A stretch of 64,000 bases of DNA from Brienomyrus brachyistius (lineage: Eukaryota > Chordata > Actinopteri > Osteoglossiformes > Mormyridae). Location: the NCBI RefSeq assembly GCF_023856365.1, contig NC_064539.1, forward strand, positions 27,121,493 through 27,185,492. Reading direction: 5' to 3'. This document shows, one piece after another, positions 1-12,647 of this stretch. How positions within the stretch are numbered: position 1 is the stretch's first letter; the number at the start of each line of letters is the position of its first letter. A model generated the notes under the pieces. That model was given only the letters and a program-made list of their open reading frames with translations, was not told where the DNA came from and ran no database searches. Made by a program: the position numbers and the translations under genes.

Positions 1-561
1 CCAGAGGGGTGCCTTCATTTACAGTGTGGGTAGAGGATGGTGAGGGAAGAGGGGGGGGGGGGGGTCTTTGGTAACGTCTCATGGGGTGAGGTTGGTTCTT
101 CTGCAATGTTGTACTTGCAAAACATGATCCAAATTCAGTTCTTCTTTGGCAGTTCAAACCAGAAGTTTCCTCAGTGATTATAAGCCATCCATATTCTGCA
201 ACCGTCCACAGAGCATCCTTTGACCTAATGAATAGACCCAGGTGACAGCAGGTTCTAGAGGACATGTCTCCCCTGACAGAGCAGGAACAAAGCAAACGGT
301 AACCGTGAAGAACAAGAAAATAAAAGGAAAAAGCAGAAAAGGACAGGAGTCAGGATCAGTGCCAAAACAATGCCCCTGTTCCTGGAACCCAAAAAGTAAA
401 ATAACAAACTAAGAATGAGAGACAACAAAAGGCTTGGATAAAGCTATCATTACTCATTAGACATGTATCATGAAGCACAAACTCTCATTGTGACAAGCAG
501 CCGTTTGTGTATTTTATGAAGAAATGAGTGAAATTCATATCTTATTTTTATTTCCTTGAAA

Positions 562-720
562 TAGCCCATGCAATGTGACAGTGGGTAGCACTACAGCCTC
601 ACATCTCCAGGACGGTGGGTTTGATTCCTGCATCCTGTTCTGAGTGTGAGGTTTGACTGTTTTCCACGTAATTGCATCAGTTTGCTTCTGGTCACCTGGT
701 TTCCTCCTACAGTCCAAAAA
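562..720 (+). mobile_element. SINE 5' fragment
   Basis: tRNA-like head (gtgggtagcactacagcctc) with a degenerate box B (ggtttgattcc) and part of the core ending at tcctcctacagtcc. Confidence 0.6.
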
Positions 721-866
721 TTTTTGTGAACTGTGAACTAGTGTCTATAAATGTGCACTCTGTGATGTAACATGTCCAGGAGGTTCCCTGTATTGTGTCC
801 TGTGCTCCCTGGATTAAGTTCTTAGCTCAATAGTTCCTGGCTCAATATTAATACACACACACACAC

Positions 867-1215
867 ACACTTAGCAGACGCTTTTGTCCAAAACGACGTA
901 CGAGTGAGGTACATAGCTCATGAAAAGATATGCATTGTCTAGGAGTCGACTACGCAAAAGTGCAGCCAGGCTGAGTTTCCAGTGAATGCTCAGGTGCAAG
1001 TGTAAGCAGTATTGGTGCAGGAGCTACACGACAACATCTAACAAAGATAGAACCTTAAGACTATTCAGGGACCAGAAGTGCAGCAGCATAAAAACATTCA
1101 GGGAATGTAAAGAGGCATCAGGTTAGTAGAGGAATTCATGGAACAGATGGGTCTTGAAGGTGGAGAGGGAATCTGATGATGTGGTTCGGCAGCTCATTCC
1201 ACCATCGGGAAACCA
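867..1215. repeat. Dispersed fish repeat
   Basis: Starts agcagacgcttttgtccaaa and ends near ggcagctcattccaccatcg, a widespread fish repeat. No coding role was seen. Confidence 0.5.
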
Positions 1216-1779
1216 CACAATCTGGAGTGACTGTACTGATTAAACAGCTGATTAAAATTACCCACCCAATAAAGGTCACTACCATAGAGGATCACACGTT
1301 TTTTCCAACAAAGACATTAAATATTGCTCTGGTGTTCAGGCATAGAACAGTATTTAATCAGATTTTCTATTCATTATAAGGAATTTGATGAAGATTGGAT
1401 CACATTTAGATCAAAATAATGCAAAATAAATACTTCTAAAGGGTTCATATACTTTCTCTCGCCACTGTCATTAACACCAGATGAAAAATAGATATGTTGT
1501 TTTTTCAGTGACAGAGTGGGAGTGCTGAGAGGCGGAAATGTTATCTCCATCCTAACAAGAAAGGAAATAAGCTGCCAAAAGTCGATAAATTTGCAAATAT
1601 AAACAGGGTTGTTATGGTATAAACTAAATGTAATCAGCATGGACGGGGCTCACAGAAATATCAAGATTTTCATTGAAAAGGTCCATGTTCAAGCAAGACT
1701 TCTCAATCATCTGTGTAATCCAGGTGAATGCTAAGTCATAAGTTAGCTAGACAGAAGGAACTCAGGCAATGAGAATAAG

Positions 1780-3515
1780 GAGCGGTGTCCCTCTGATCAA
1801 AAGGTCACTGCTTCTATACCCGTGTTCAGCATGGGAAGCAGTGTCCCTCTGATCGGAAGGTCACTGCTTCTATACCCGTGTTCAGCGTGGGGAGCAGTGT
1901 CCCTCTGATCGGAAGGTCACTGCTTCTAAAACCATGTTCAGCGTGGGGAGCAGTGTCCCTGAGATCAGAAGGTCACTGCTTCTATACCTGTGTTCAGCAT
2001 GGGGAGCAGTGTCACTGTGATCAGAAGGTCACTGCTTCTATACCCGTGTTCAGCGTGGGGAGCAGTGTCCCTCTGATCGGAAGGTCACTGCTTCTATACC
2101 CGTGTTCAGCGTGGGGAGCAGTGTCCCTGAGATCAGAAGGTCACAGCTTCTATACCTGTGTTCAGCATGGGGAGCAGTGTCCCTGTGATCAGAAGGTCAC
2201 TGCTTCTATACCCGTGTTCAGCGTGGGGAGCAGTGTCCCTCTGATCAGAAGGTCACTGCTTCTATACCCGTGTTCAGCGTGGGGAGCAGTGTCCCTCTGA
2301 TCAGAAGGTCACTGCTTCTATACCCGTGTTCAGCGTGGGGAGCAGTGTCCCTCTGATCGGAAGGTCACTGCTTCTATACCCGTGTTCAGCGTGGGGAGCA
2401 GTGTCCCTCTGATCGGAAGGTCACTGCTTCTATACCCGTGTTCAGCGTGGGGAGCAGTGTCCCTCTGATCGGAAGGTCAGTGCCTCTATACCCGTGTTCA
2501 GCATGGGGAGCAGTGTCCCTCTGATCGGAAGGTCACTGCTTCTATACCCATGTTCAGCGTGGGGAGCAGTGTCCCTCTGATCGGAAGGTCAGTGCCTCTA
2601 TACCCGTGTTCAGCATGGGGAGCAGTGTCCCTCTGATCGGAAGGTCACTGCTTCTATACCCATGTTCAACGTGGGAAGCAGTGTCCCTGTGATCAGAAGG
2701 TCACTGCTTCTATACCCGTGTTCAGCGTGGGGAGCAATGTCCCTCTGATCGGAAGGTCAGTGCGTCTATACCCGTGTTCAGCATGGGGAGCAGTGTCCCT
2801 GTGATCGGAAGGTCACTGCTTCTATACCCGTGTTCAGCGTGGGGAGCAGTGTCCCTGTGATCAGAAGGTCACTGCTTCTATACCCGTGTTCAGCGTGGGG
2901 AGCAGTGTCCCTCTGATCGGAAGGTCAGTGCCTCTATACCCGTGTTCAGCATGGGGAGCAGTGTCCCTGTGATCAGAAGGTCACTGCTTCTATACCCGTG
3001 TTCAGCATGGGGAGCAGTGTCCCTGTGATCAGAAGGTCACTGCTTCTATACCCGTGTTCAGCATGGGGAGCAGTGTCCCTGTGATCAGAAGGCCACTGCT
3101 TCTATACCCGTGTTCAGCGTGGGGAGCAGTGTTCCTCTGATCGGAAGGTCAGTGCCTCTATACCCATGTTCAGCGTGGGGAGCAGTGTCCCTGTGATCAG
3201 AAGGTCACTGCTTCTATACCCGTGTTCAGCGTGGGGAGCAGTGTTCCTCTGATCGGAAGGTCAGTGCCTCTATACCCGTGTTCAGCATTCGGAGCAGTGT
3301 CCCTGAGATCAGAAGGTCAGTGCTTCCACACCCGTGTTCAGCATGGGGAGCAGTGTCCCTCTGATCGGAAGGTCAGTGCCTCTATACCCATGTTCAGCGT
3401 GGGGAGCAGTGTCCCTCTGATCAGAAGGTCAGTGCTTCTATACCCATGTTCAGCGTGGGGAGCAGTGTCCCTGTGATCAGAAGGTCAGTGATTCCACACC
3501 CATGTTCAGTGAAGC
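1780..3515. repeat. Minisatellite, 56-bp unit, about 31 copies
   Basis: A tandem array of a 56-bp unit of the form gtgttcagcgtggggagcag / tgtccctctgatcggaaggt / cactgcttctataccc. Units vary at a few positions (CTCTGATCGG, CTGTGATCAG or CTGAGATCAG; CACTGCTTC or CAGTGCCTC). The unit length is not a multiple of three, so the open frames across it cycle through all phases; they are not treated as genes. Confidence 0.95.
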
Positions 3516-3779
3516 AATTTCACCATTGGTTCACAAGGCTCTTTCCTGCTTTAGGGACTGTCTGACCCCGCTTTCTCAAAAATGTGCATCACTTTGCATA
3601 TACTGTACAGCAAGCATCTGATAAATAAATATCCATTGCAATAATCCTCAGGAGAAGTGACATCTGTACTAACATCATTTGCAGAAGCTTCTATTACAAA
3701 TGCATAGCTTGTAACTGTAATTTTAAAATGAATGTAGAGGTATTATTGATCGGATGGCATAGTAGGTCTTGTTTCACAT

Positions 3780-4015
3780 TTCCAGGGAATAGGGGGTTTC
3801 ACCTCGCACTGCAGGGGTCTCCCGTTTGCTTGTTCTCTCCATGCTGTTCCGTTTTCTCCCACATGCTTTGGGATTTTGGAATCTCTAAATTGCTCATAGC
3901 GTGTAGGTGCATGCGTGTGCCTAGGATAGATTGGCATCCCATTCAGGATGTCCCGCACCTTGTTCCCTGCGGCTTCTTGGCCCACTTTGTGGTTGAAAGA
4001 CTGGATAGATATTAA
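3780..4015 (+). mobile_element. Degenerate SINE core and 3' fragment
   Basis: Order of segments (gttctctccatgctg, ttctcccacatgctttggga, aaattgctcatagcgtg, ggcatcccattcaggatg) matches the SINE core and 3' half. Confidence 0.5.
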
Positions 4016-4990
4016 TTCAGCCATACAAAATAAGCTCATATTTGCATTATAACAGATGTTTTATCTGGACATCTACATGTAACTCCTTGATTAGATTTAA
4101 ACAACTTTCCGGCTCATGTACTGCTTCCCCGCTCCGTGCCCGAGCTTAAGCAGCACAATATATAATACTCATATTAATAACCTAAAAAAAAATTGTTTTT
4201 CTGTTCAAAGGAAGAGAACCTAGTCTGACTGTAATGATCAGTTTTCTGTTTGGATATGGTTGTGACAGGTTATGGGATAGAAGCCTTCAATATGAACAAA
4301 GAAAGAAAAAAGTTAAAACAAGACTATAATAATAAACATGAAATGTGGATGATACCTCTGCTAAATATAATGATAAAATAAGGATTGGGAGCTGCGACAA
4401 AAAGTTTAACAATGATAAACCTACATATTTTAGCCAGCATCTCAATTAACCAACAAGCATCACAAAAACCGTGACACAGAAATTCCAGGTCTTTGTTAAA
4501 TATGTGCAACTGATGCTATTTAGCTCTAATGAGGTAATCATTCCACTGAGTATCTTTACTTGATCAGTTGCCATGGAAATACAAATGAACCCAGCCATGT
4601 GCCATTGCTCTGGCTTTCTATTTGCAGATAAAGAGAAGGATACACAGAAAATATTCCCACGAAACCATGAGTGAGCAGGGTTGCTGCCATGATTTTACCA
4701 GTGCAAATGTGCAGTCAGACAAACAGGCATAATGTAATACAATTTTAATACGTATTTTGTATTTCATGCATATATATTATAAAAATTTTGACACATAAAA
4801 GATATAAATAATATAAATGACACTTTAAGACATGGACATTAAGATACACACAAAGAAATACATGTAACCACCAAAATGGAAGATTTAGCAAATTGGCATG
4901 TAAGTAGAATGTGTGATAATTGAGTAATTGAAGAAATGTAGCTCCAAAGTTATGTGTCAATTTGGACTGTTTAGTATTCACGTAAAACAT

Positions 4991-5319
4991 CCATCCATCC
5001 ATTTTCCAAACCGCTTATCCTACTGGGTCGCGGAGCCTATCCCGGAAGCAATGGGCACGAGGCAGGGCGGCAGCCCATCGCAGGGCACACTCACACACCA
5101 TTCACTCACACATGCTCTCCTACAGGTAATTTAGGAACTCCAATCAGCCTCAGCATGTTTTTGGACTGTGGGGGCAAACCGGAGTACCCAGAGGAAACCC
5201 CACGACGACATGGGGAGAACATGCAAACTCCGCACACGTGTGACCCAGGCGGAGACTCGAACCCGGGTTCCAGAGATGTGAGGCAACAGTGCTAACCGCT
5301 GCACCACCATACCGCCCCC
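4991..5319 (-). mobile_element. tRNA-derived SINE (V-SINE/DANA-like)
   Basis: Same family as the copy at 49.3 kb, also inverted, with tail, core and tRNA head. The flanks CGTAAAACAT and TGTAAAAACAT look like an imperfect target duplication. Confidence 0.85.
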
Positions 5320-8300
5320 ATGTAAAAACATATTTATTCTTAAACAATGTATAATTTTATCATATTTATACTTTCACATTTCCATCGATCGATCCAGTAC
5401 TTCTAGAACACAGGTTGGTCAATGTGCGAAGAGTAGGGATTAGATGGGTGGAGCAGGTGACCGAGCTGTGTGGGGATGCAATGCTGTATGTCTGACAGCC
5501 TCCCTTTCTAGTTTAATCCTATTAGTAGGAAGTGGTTTGCATGCTTTTCCCCTCATTCCACCCTATAAAGCCAGGATAATTTGTTTAAACTGCAGTGAGA
5601 TAATGCCTCATTATGGGTACACCATAATGAGGATCATCATTACTATTACACTTAGCCAAACTTAGAATATTGGGATGGTGGAGATGATACCTCCCAAGCA
5701 CCAAACAAAGGTTCCCACCACTGCAGTTCTCAATACTAACATTTTGCTTCCATGAAGGCAGAGTGGGGAAGTTCAGAAACACTAGAGACAGCTGTGGGCT
5801 TCAGCTTTGAGAATTACTTTGCCTGTCGAAAGTTTAGCGCAAGATTAGTTCATCACCTTGATTTTCCAACACACTAGTGTTACTACTAGTGTACCTCAAT
5901 AGTTGGCCATAGGTAATAAAATAATCCATCACACTGTCTGACCAATAGCTTATCTTTCAGTGTTACATTAATATTTCACCTGCATGAAGTAATATCTATG
6001 TATTTTTCCTATTCTTTTTGCTAAAACTACCTAGAACATAAGTAGGGGGTGCAATGTCCTTTAATGTAAATAATAAAATATATGGGCTTTCTAAAAGCTT
6101 CATACCAGTTCAATCCACTAACAGCCTAATGCAAAGAATGAAAATGCATTTTCCAACCCATCTAATAGAATGGAGGGAAATACAGCACTGAACAGCTGAT
6201 GGGGTCCTTGGGTGAGTAGGGGCAGGCTACTAGAAAGGGCTGTGATGTCATGTATGTCCATATGTGGAGAGCATCAAGAGGCAAGAGGAGAGCAAATGAA
6301 GGCAAAGATTCAGAAGGACACCCAAATGACTATAAATGTGAAATTCATTAAAACTGGGGAAAAGGTTCAGTTTCATCAGAGCAGCTCTTGTGTCCCATGA
6401 ACAGTTTCAAAATTAATTATCTTGGCAATATTTCAGTGCTCAAATGCCAAGGCCTAAAAGCTAGAGGTCTGCAACCACCCACATAACAACGTATCATTTT
6501 CATAACATGTGGCATGCTTCAACTCATTCAAACCTAATTATTTAACTAGCCATGGAAAGACTGGAGAGAACACGTAGCATGTATTCTGGTGTATAAAAGC
6601 AAAATACTGTAACAGTGTATTTTATCAAAACTGAATCATGACAAAAAATTATGTTTCATCTTGTAACAAAACATCTTAGTTAAACCATTCTCAATTTTGA
6701 AGTAAAAACACAGACTGTGAAAACTGCAGTAATTACAAAAATCTGCACTAAAACTAAGGTGAAACCTTTTTTATGACTCAGAGTCAGTGCAGTTACAATG
6801 TTTTGCTTTAGGGGGCAGTATTGGTCATTGATTCAGAGGGCAATAAGGCATTTTTCATTCATCATGAAGAAACAAACTGGTCGCCTAATTTTTTGATGAT
6901 TCAATATGAAAAACACAGGAAAGCAAAACGCACCCTACTTCAGAACATTAACATTTTAAATATGTAACTTTACATCAACATTACTTTAAATGTTTGGACA
7001 TTCACAAAATAATGACCCCAAATGCAAAGACTGTTTTCTTAATATGAAACCAAACATAAAGTCATTCCCTAAACTTCCAAATCTGCAGCTGATTTAGCTT
7101 TGTTGAAAGCATAAAAAACAAACAGGAAAAGACAAATTATGCAAGGAAAAAATGTTTTGTGTGCGTACAGTAAATGCTTCAGCAAAATATTGGATATCGA
7201 TGATCTTCAAACAGCAGTCTTTTTATCTGTATACTGTAAATTTGCATAACCCTGTGTATCCTTTGAGCTATGAAACTCTAATCACAGGAATATTGACCCA
7301 AAATAAATTATTGGCATAAATACAATTATTATCATACAAAACAATACTACCATTAAATAGATTACAGTGAAACATCCTTAAAATCTTATTAGCTTTTATT
7401 TTTACAAATGTAATCCTGATTCTCAGTCCCCCCCCCCCCCCGCCCCCCCCGACGTGTAGTTCTGGGCTGGTAGAACATGGCTGATTTCATTCTGACATGA
7501 AAGGGTGTGGGGGATATTTAAATCGTCATGGCACCTTTGCAGACTGCATTAAAAGCCCGCTCTACAGATCAGTCACGGAATGCATATTACTTATTGTGAA
7601 GCTTGTATTTATGTGTAATGCCAATGTGTCATGCAGGACATGGGGGGGGGGGGGGGGTCACAGACCCTGCATAGGCCTAACAGAATTGGCTTCCATTCGC
7701 ATTCATTTTTAGTTTTAGAACAACTGCTCCAAAAATCTCCAAAGCATTTGTATATTTCCGAACAATGCAGTGGGAATGGCAGAAGCTGTCAAGTCACATT
7801 CCGTGCCTTTGTTTATCTCCATCTTTTTATGGTTTTATGTTCAAAGATTTGAATTAGGGTCATCTTTTCGCTAATACCTGGTGAAAATTCGGAAGTTGGG
7901 TGATGGCTGAAACTGTGCGTGCCAACTGAAGATCAAGCCACTATACTGTACAGACAATCTTATAATTGTGGGCTGAGATGAGCCCTTTAAGAAATAATGA
8001 GGACCCATTCATCATGTAATTACATGCATCGGAAGAACTTCTACCTCAGCTGAAATGTGAAAGCCTTGCGGCATCCTTATCGCTAAAACAGCTTTTAGCA
8101 CCCACTTTTAAAATGTATACCACGGCTTCCATTTAGGCTGCAATGTGATACAATCTTCTGTTGCAAAGCATCACCCTGCCCTTTTACATTTGACATCTCA
8201 TGAACACTGTCATTATGCAGTCTTTCATTAGCCATGCAATAATGGCTTGTAGAGGGGGGAGAAAAATAGGGGGTTTGCAGGGGGTGGGCAAAATAATGAA

Positions 8301-9275
8301 AACACCACATGAATAAGAACTTTAACTTTGAAGTAAATAAGACAGAATTATAAATGTGACTACAAAGGAAAAACGTATTAAGCTAAATGTGCAATACGTA
8401 AGATCTGTAAACCAAGCTAAGTATTAACGAGACTTTCAAAGCAACACGAAGCAAAGAGGTTCCAAAGAGGTCTTTCCCGAATCGCAGCCACCATCAGTCA
8501 AAAAGCTGTAAGATATCTTAATGCTACAAGAGGAGCTGTCTTACAATTCAATTCATGACAGCATATGCCACATGCAAACAAAATGCATCAGCAGAGAGGA
8601 ACAATGACAGGGACAGATGGGCATTTATATACAGGATTATATAAAGGATACACGCCACAAAATATGTGCTACGCAGCACGAAATATGGCCTCAGTGACCG
8701 ATGAGGCCTTCATGAACCAGTATTAACTGTGCATTATGAAATTCTAGAAATTAAAGGGGCTATTTATTAGAAACCATTTGGAAAATGTATCACCTGGTAT
8801 GAAGAAGCATAAAACCTCCACCCCAAAAAAATGGGACCGTAATGTGGTCTAATGAGTCACCGTTCAGTCTTCTTCCTGCATATGGACAGGTTTGCCATCA
8901 GGAAAGGACGCCTTTATCTCACACGTGTTTTGGCGTAAGTAAGTAATCATCTTGTGGGCATCATTACGTCTGATGGCTGCACTGGATGGTTGCATAACAA
9001 GCAAGGAATATGAGAACATTTTACAGGTCTAGGTGCACCCTATGGTACAATCACTCCTCCCACATAATGTCCTATTATTTTAAGATGATAATGCTCCCAT
9101 ACTCACTGCTGAACAAAGACAAGAGTAGATTCATGTACACCAGTATGAACCCAAAGTGGTTCATGAACACAAGAATGACCTCCCCAGTCACTGAATCTAA
9201 ACATCATTTAGCATTTTTGAAAAGCTGTGGGGAATAAAGTCAGTTTCCACTTCTTTGGTCCATCAAAAGAAAAAC

Positions 9276-9435
9276 ACACTGTCAGAAAAAAGGGTATGAC
9301 CCTGGTACAGTTTCATTCCCCGAGGTACAAACAACATTAATGTACCCCAATAGTATAAAAACGTACATCCATTTCTGTAACTTCAAAGGTACATTTACCT
9401 ACACCTAGGGTACAAATGGTACATCCTTGAGAATA
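9276..9435. repeat. Dispersed repeat with recurrent GGTAC/GTACC motifs
   Basis: About ten GTAC/GGTAC motifs in 160 bp, starting cactgtcagaaaaaagggta. The pattern is typical of a common fish miniature element; boundaries are unclear. Confidence 0.45.
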
Positions 9436-9757
9436 TGAGCCGAGAATATGTATGACATCATTCCAAGGATGGAAGTTGTTTTGAGGGCTGACCCTCCTCC
9501 TCATTAGGTCATATTCATATATTGTTAGTTGTTTAAATTTTTTATTTCCCGCGCTGGAAGTTTTCATTTGTTTGTTGTGTTTCAGAAAAAGGTAACAATT
9601 CCAAACCTAACCACTTGGCTGCACTATAGATCTTAATTTAAGATTTTTATTTGCAATGGATGATATTAAGCAGCTGGGCAATGTATACGTGTAAATAAAA
9701 CAAAATTTCTTTTTACAAACATCTATTTGTATTTATGACTGAAATTAATGTGCTATT

Positions 9758-10078
9758 TGTCCATCCATCCATCCCTCCATCCATCTTCCATAGCTACTTA
9801 CACAGTCCGAGTGAACCTGGAGCCCACAAGGTATTGGGCACCCCGGATAAGATGGCATTGTATTGCTGGACACACACATTTACACTTTCAGCAACTGCAA
9901 AACACTTATTCATCTAAGCCCATGCTTTCGGGCTGGTGCAGGAAACCAGAGCGCCCAGGGAAATCATGCACACGGAGAACGTCCACACACAGAACTCGGG
10001 CGGGAATTGAAACCACAAAGATGGAAGTGCAAGGCTACAGTGCTAAAAGCTGAAACGCTAATACTGCGTTACCCCTCA
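9758..10078 (-). mobile_element. Diverged tRNA-derived SINE
   Basis: The segment has a ccatcc tail, a degenerate core (aaaccagagcgcccagggaa) and a tRNA-like 5' end. The open frames through it carry no known domain. Confidence 0.7.
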
Positions 10079-10679
10079 GATTTGTCAGTGTAATTTAAAG
10101 TATTTATTTGAATCATCTTTAATGGTTGCACTCTCTATGACATATACTGTTTAGCTTTAATTAGTTCCTGCAATTAAGTTCCTGGGAGTTGACCAAGGCT
10201 CAGACTAGGACGATGCTTTCAGATGCTTTCAACTGCTATCAATGGCTTCTCCATACAAACCGGCACCTGCAGATGGCAACCTTACACTGGCTTTTCGTGA
10301 CTTTCCTTTTGGCTGATTGGCTAAATGAATGATCCCCTTCCGCTTCAGGTACCTACTTACCTGCTCTGATGAGAAATTTTTATTTGTTTCTGCTCATTGT
10401 GAACAGCATAGGCAAATGGGCCCTTGGCGAATATTAAATATTGTCGCAGCTTAGAATCCCATTCAAATGAAAATCATATGCCTGTTTTTTTATGTTTTCA
10501 TGACTTTTTAAATTCGACATTACATTTCTCATTGAATCATTTTTAAATTAACCTGTGTACACATGCAATGCACATCCATTGAAAGTATGCATTAAAAACC
10601 AAAGTAGTAACAGTACAACAACAACGACTAATGCTACTACTTCAGTACTACTAATAATGATAATAGAATCATGCCTAGG

Positions 10680-11160
10680 GTCTTCTCCTGCCTTGTTCCA
10701 TGTACTGGGTAAAAAGAATTGGTTTTTAACTGTGGTATTTGGAAATTTTCCCACTAAACTCTGGTATCTCAGTCCATGCATTGGTGGCAAGGTTGCTGTT
10801 GTCAGACTCTCCCCCAAGAAACTAAATCTAGACCCCAATTATTTGGCTATTTATAGACCTATTACTAATATTTTAGGAAAAGTAGTTTCTGGTCAGTTCT
10901 CTATGTTTTTGAGAGGGAAGAACATTAATGGGTTCAGGCCAAATCACAGCACTGAAAGCATACTAGTGAGAGTCATTAATGACTTGCTTATGGCTACTGG
11001 GGACGGTTGCATATCCTTGGTAGTCCTACTGGATCTGAGTGCAGCATTTGAAGCATAACTTTGTTACAGAGCTACACTGTTATGGAATGGTCTACCATCA
11101 AACAACCAAGAGTCAGACTCGTTCCCGATATTTAAGTCAAGACTAATGGCTCGCTCGTTT
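10680..11160 (+). pseudogene. Decayed non-LTR retrotransposon (L2/CR1-like) reverse transcriptase fragment
   Basis: The translation contains a reverse-transcriptase segment: YRPITNILGKVV, then NGFRPNHSTESILVRVINDL and ISLVVLLDLSAAFEA, motifs of L2/CR1-type LINEs. It stops at 11056-11058 where the element is interrupted. A separate C-terminal piece (LLWNGLPS... FKSRL) follows, so the middle is deleted. It is a dead fragment of a mobile element. Confidence 0.82.
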
Positions 11161-11204
11161 AGTCTGGCATGATCAAACACGCAGTGCACTCTGCAGTTTA
11201 TGCA

Positions 11205-11490
11205 AATCAATGCCTATCTCACAAATCTGATTGGATGTGCCGGTGAATTTTAAATGAAGCATCTATGGTTTGGTTTCTTGGATTGGTTGAGTGTTCATTA
11301 GTTTCACATTAAGCAGTTGCAGACCCAAGACCCGTTTATATAGGCCTAGATTAATTCTAGAATTGGGGCAGGGAAATCTGATCGTGGATCAGCATACAGT
11401 AGGAGCTTGCTGGTTTTAAAAACCAGCGACCCTTCAAAACTTGCCGTGACCCAAATTTGTGTCGTGACCCACGAGTTGAGAATTGCGGCT
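11205..11490 (-). mobile_element. hAT (Charlie-like) remnant, inverted copy
   Basis: It ends gacccacgagttgagaattg, the reverse of the terminus at 49.8 kb, and shares ttctagaattggggc, ggatcagcatac and gtaggagcttgctgg with that copy. Confidence 0.6.
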
Positions 11491-12214
11491 TTAGAATGCT
11501 AAATAACGAGTTTTGTCACACACACAATAGACCGTGATTGCTCTTGCTTATAAAAACACACAAATATGTGGCACGCGCGTCTGTCTGATCATTTGAGCGT
11601 GGTTACGGGAGTGCCACGGCTAATCGTTTGCTGCTATTAATCACTGGAAGTTTTCTCAAACGATGGATGGTAGAAAGAGAGCAGGCAGATCAGAAAACAT
11701 CAGACTGCTTGACCAGTTTAATATTCTATTTGTTGTTTGTTTTCTTCTTGAAATGCCAGTAATTAATTTATCGGGATAATATGACTTCAACTGTGGCATC
11801 GTTAATCAAAGTTCCTCCAGACAACATGTGCTAGAATTGTGCGGAAAGTCTCACTGCCTGGTGTGAGTAGTAGACCTAGGTACTGTAAGCTGAATCAGGA
11901 CAGTCAGCGGGGTGGACAGTGACTGTGTGCGGTCAGGATGAATGACACACATCGGTAAATTCAATTTAAGTGCTTTCTCCACCCGTTTCTCCACCATGGT
12001 GTTTGTCTGTAAATTGTCTGTAATTTTCTGTCTACTATAATTTCATTTTGGCACCTATTGCCTCTGTTGAGACAATCGTTTTCAGTGTTGCCCATGCAGC
12101 CCTTCCACCATGCATGGACACTTCTCTTTTTCGGGTTTAAACTCTTCCCTTACTTTCCATTCAGTTCTTGCCTTCTCCTTTTCATATAATCAGATGCGGG
12201 TTGTCATGTCCTTT

Positions 12215-12290
12215 TCCAGTGACTCAGTGGGTAGTGCTTTGGTCTTATACCTCCAGGGTTGTGGGTTTGAATCTATATGCACACATAGTC
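12215..12290 (+). mobile_element. tRNA-derived SINE head fragment
   Basis: gtgactcagtgggtagtgct followed by ggtttgaatc resembles a tRNA box A and box B. No full element follows. Confidence 0.5.
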
Positions 12291-12524
12291 ATTTCTTTCA
12301 AAAACAAAACTGTCTTGTGTGTCATAATCATATTCCATTATATACATACATTATGTGACATAATTAAATATTACAATATTATGTTATGTGTGTTTGAATA
12401 CGATTTTCAGTTTAAAATTTCCAAGAAGAAACAAGAGGAAAGCAGAAAATCTGCATTGCTATACTCTTTTGCTGTTTATCTAAAAGTTGAATGACGTCAA
12501 TTGAAGAAGGGCTAAGTTTCTGGT

Positions 12525-12647
<123 letters not shown>

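Larger units (their letters stand above)
3516..9275. other. Gene-free stretch
   Basis: Apart from the two SINE pieces listed, a C-run at 7,428-7,450 and a G-run at 7,642-7,657, no coding, RNA or structured feature was seen. All open frames are short and lack splice context. Confidence 0.6.

Noticed and set aside
1878..2300. 140-codon open frame made of FSVGSSVPLIGRSLLL-type repeats
   Set aside because: It lies inside the 56-bp minisatellite, cycles through frames and has no gene context.
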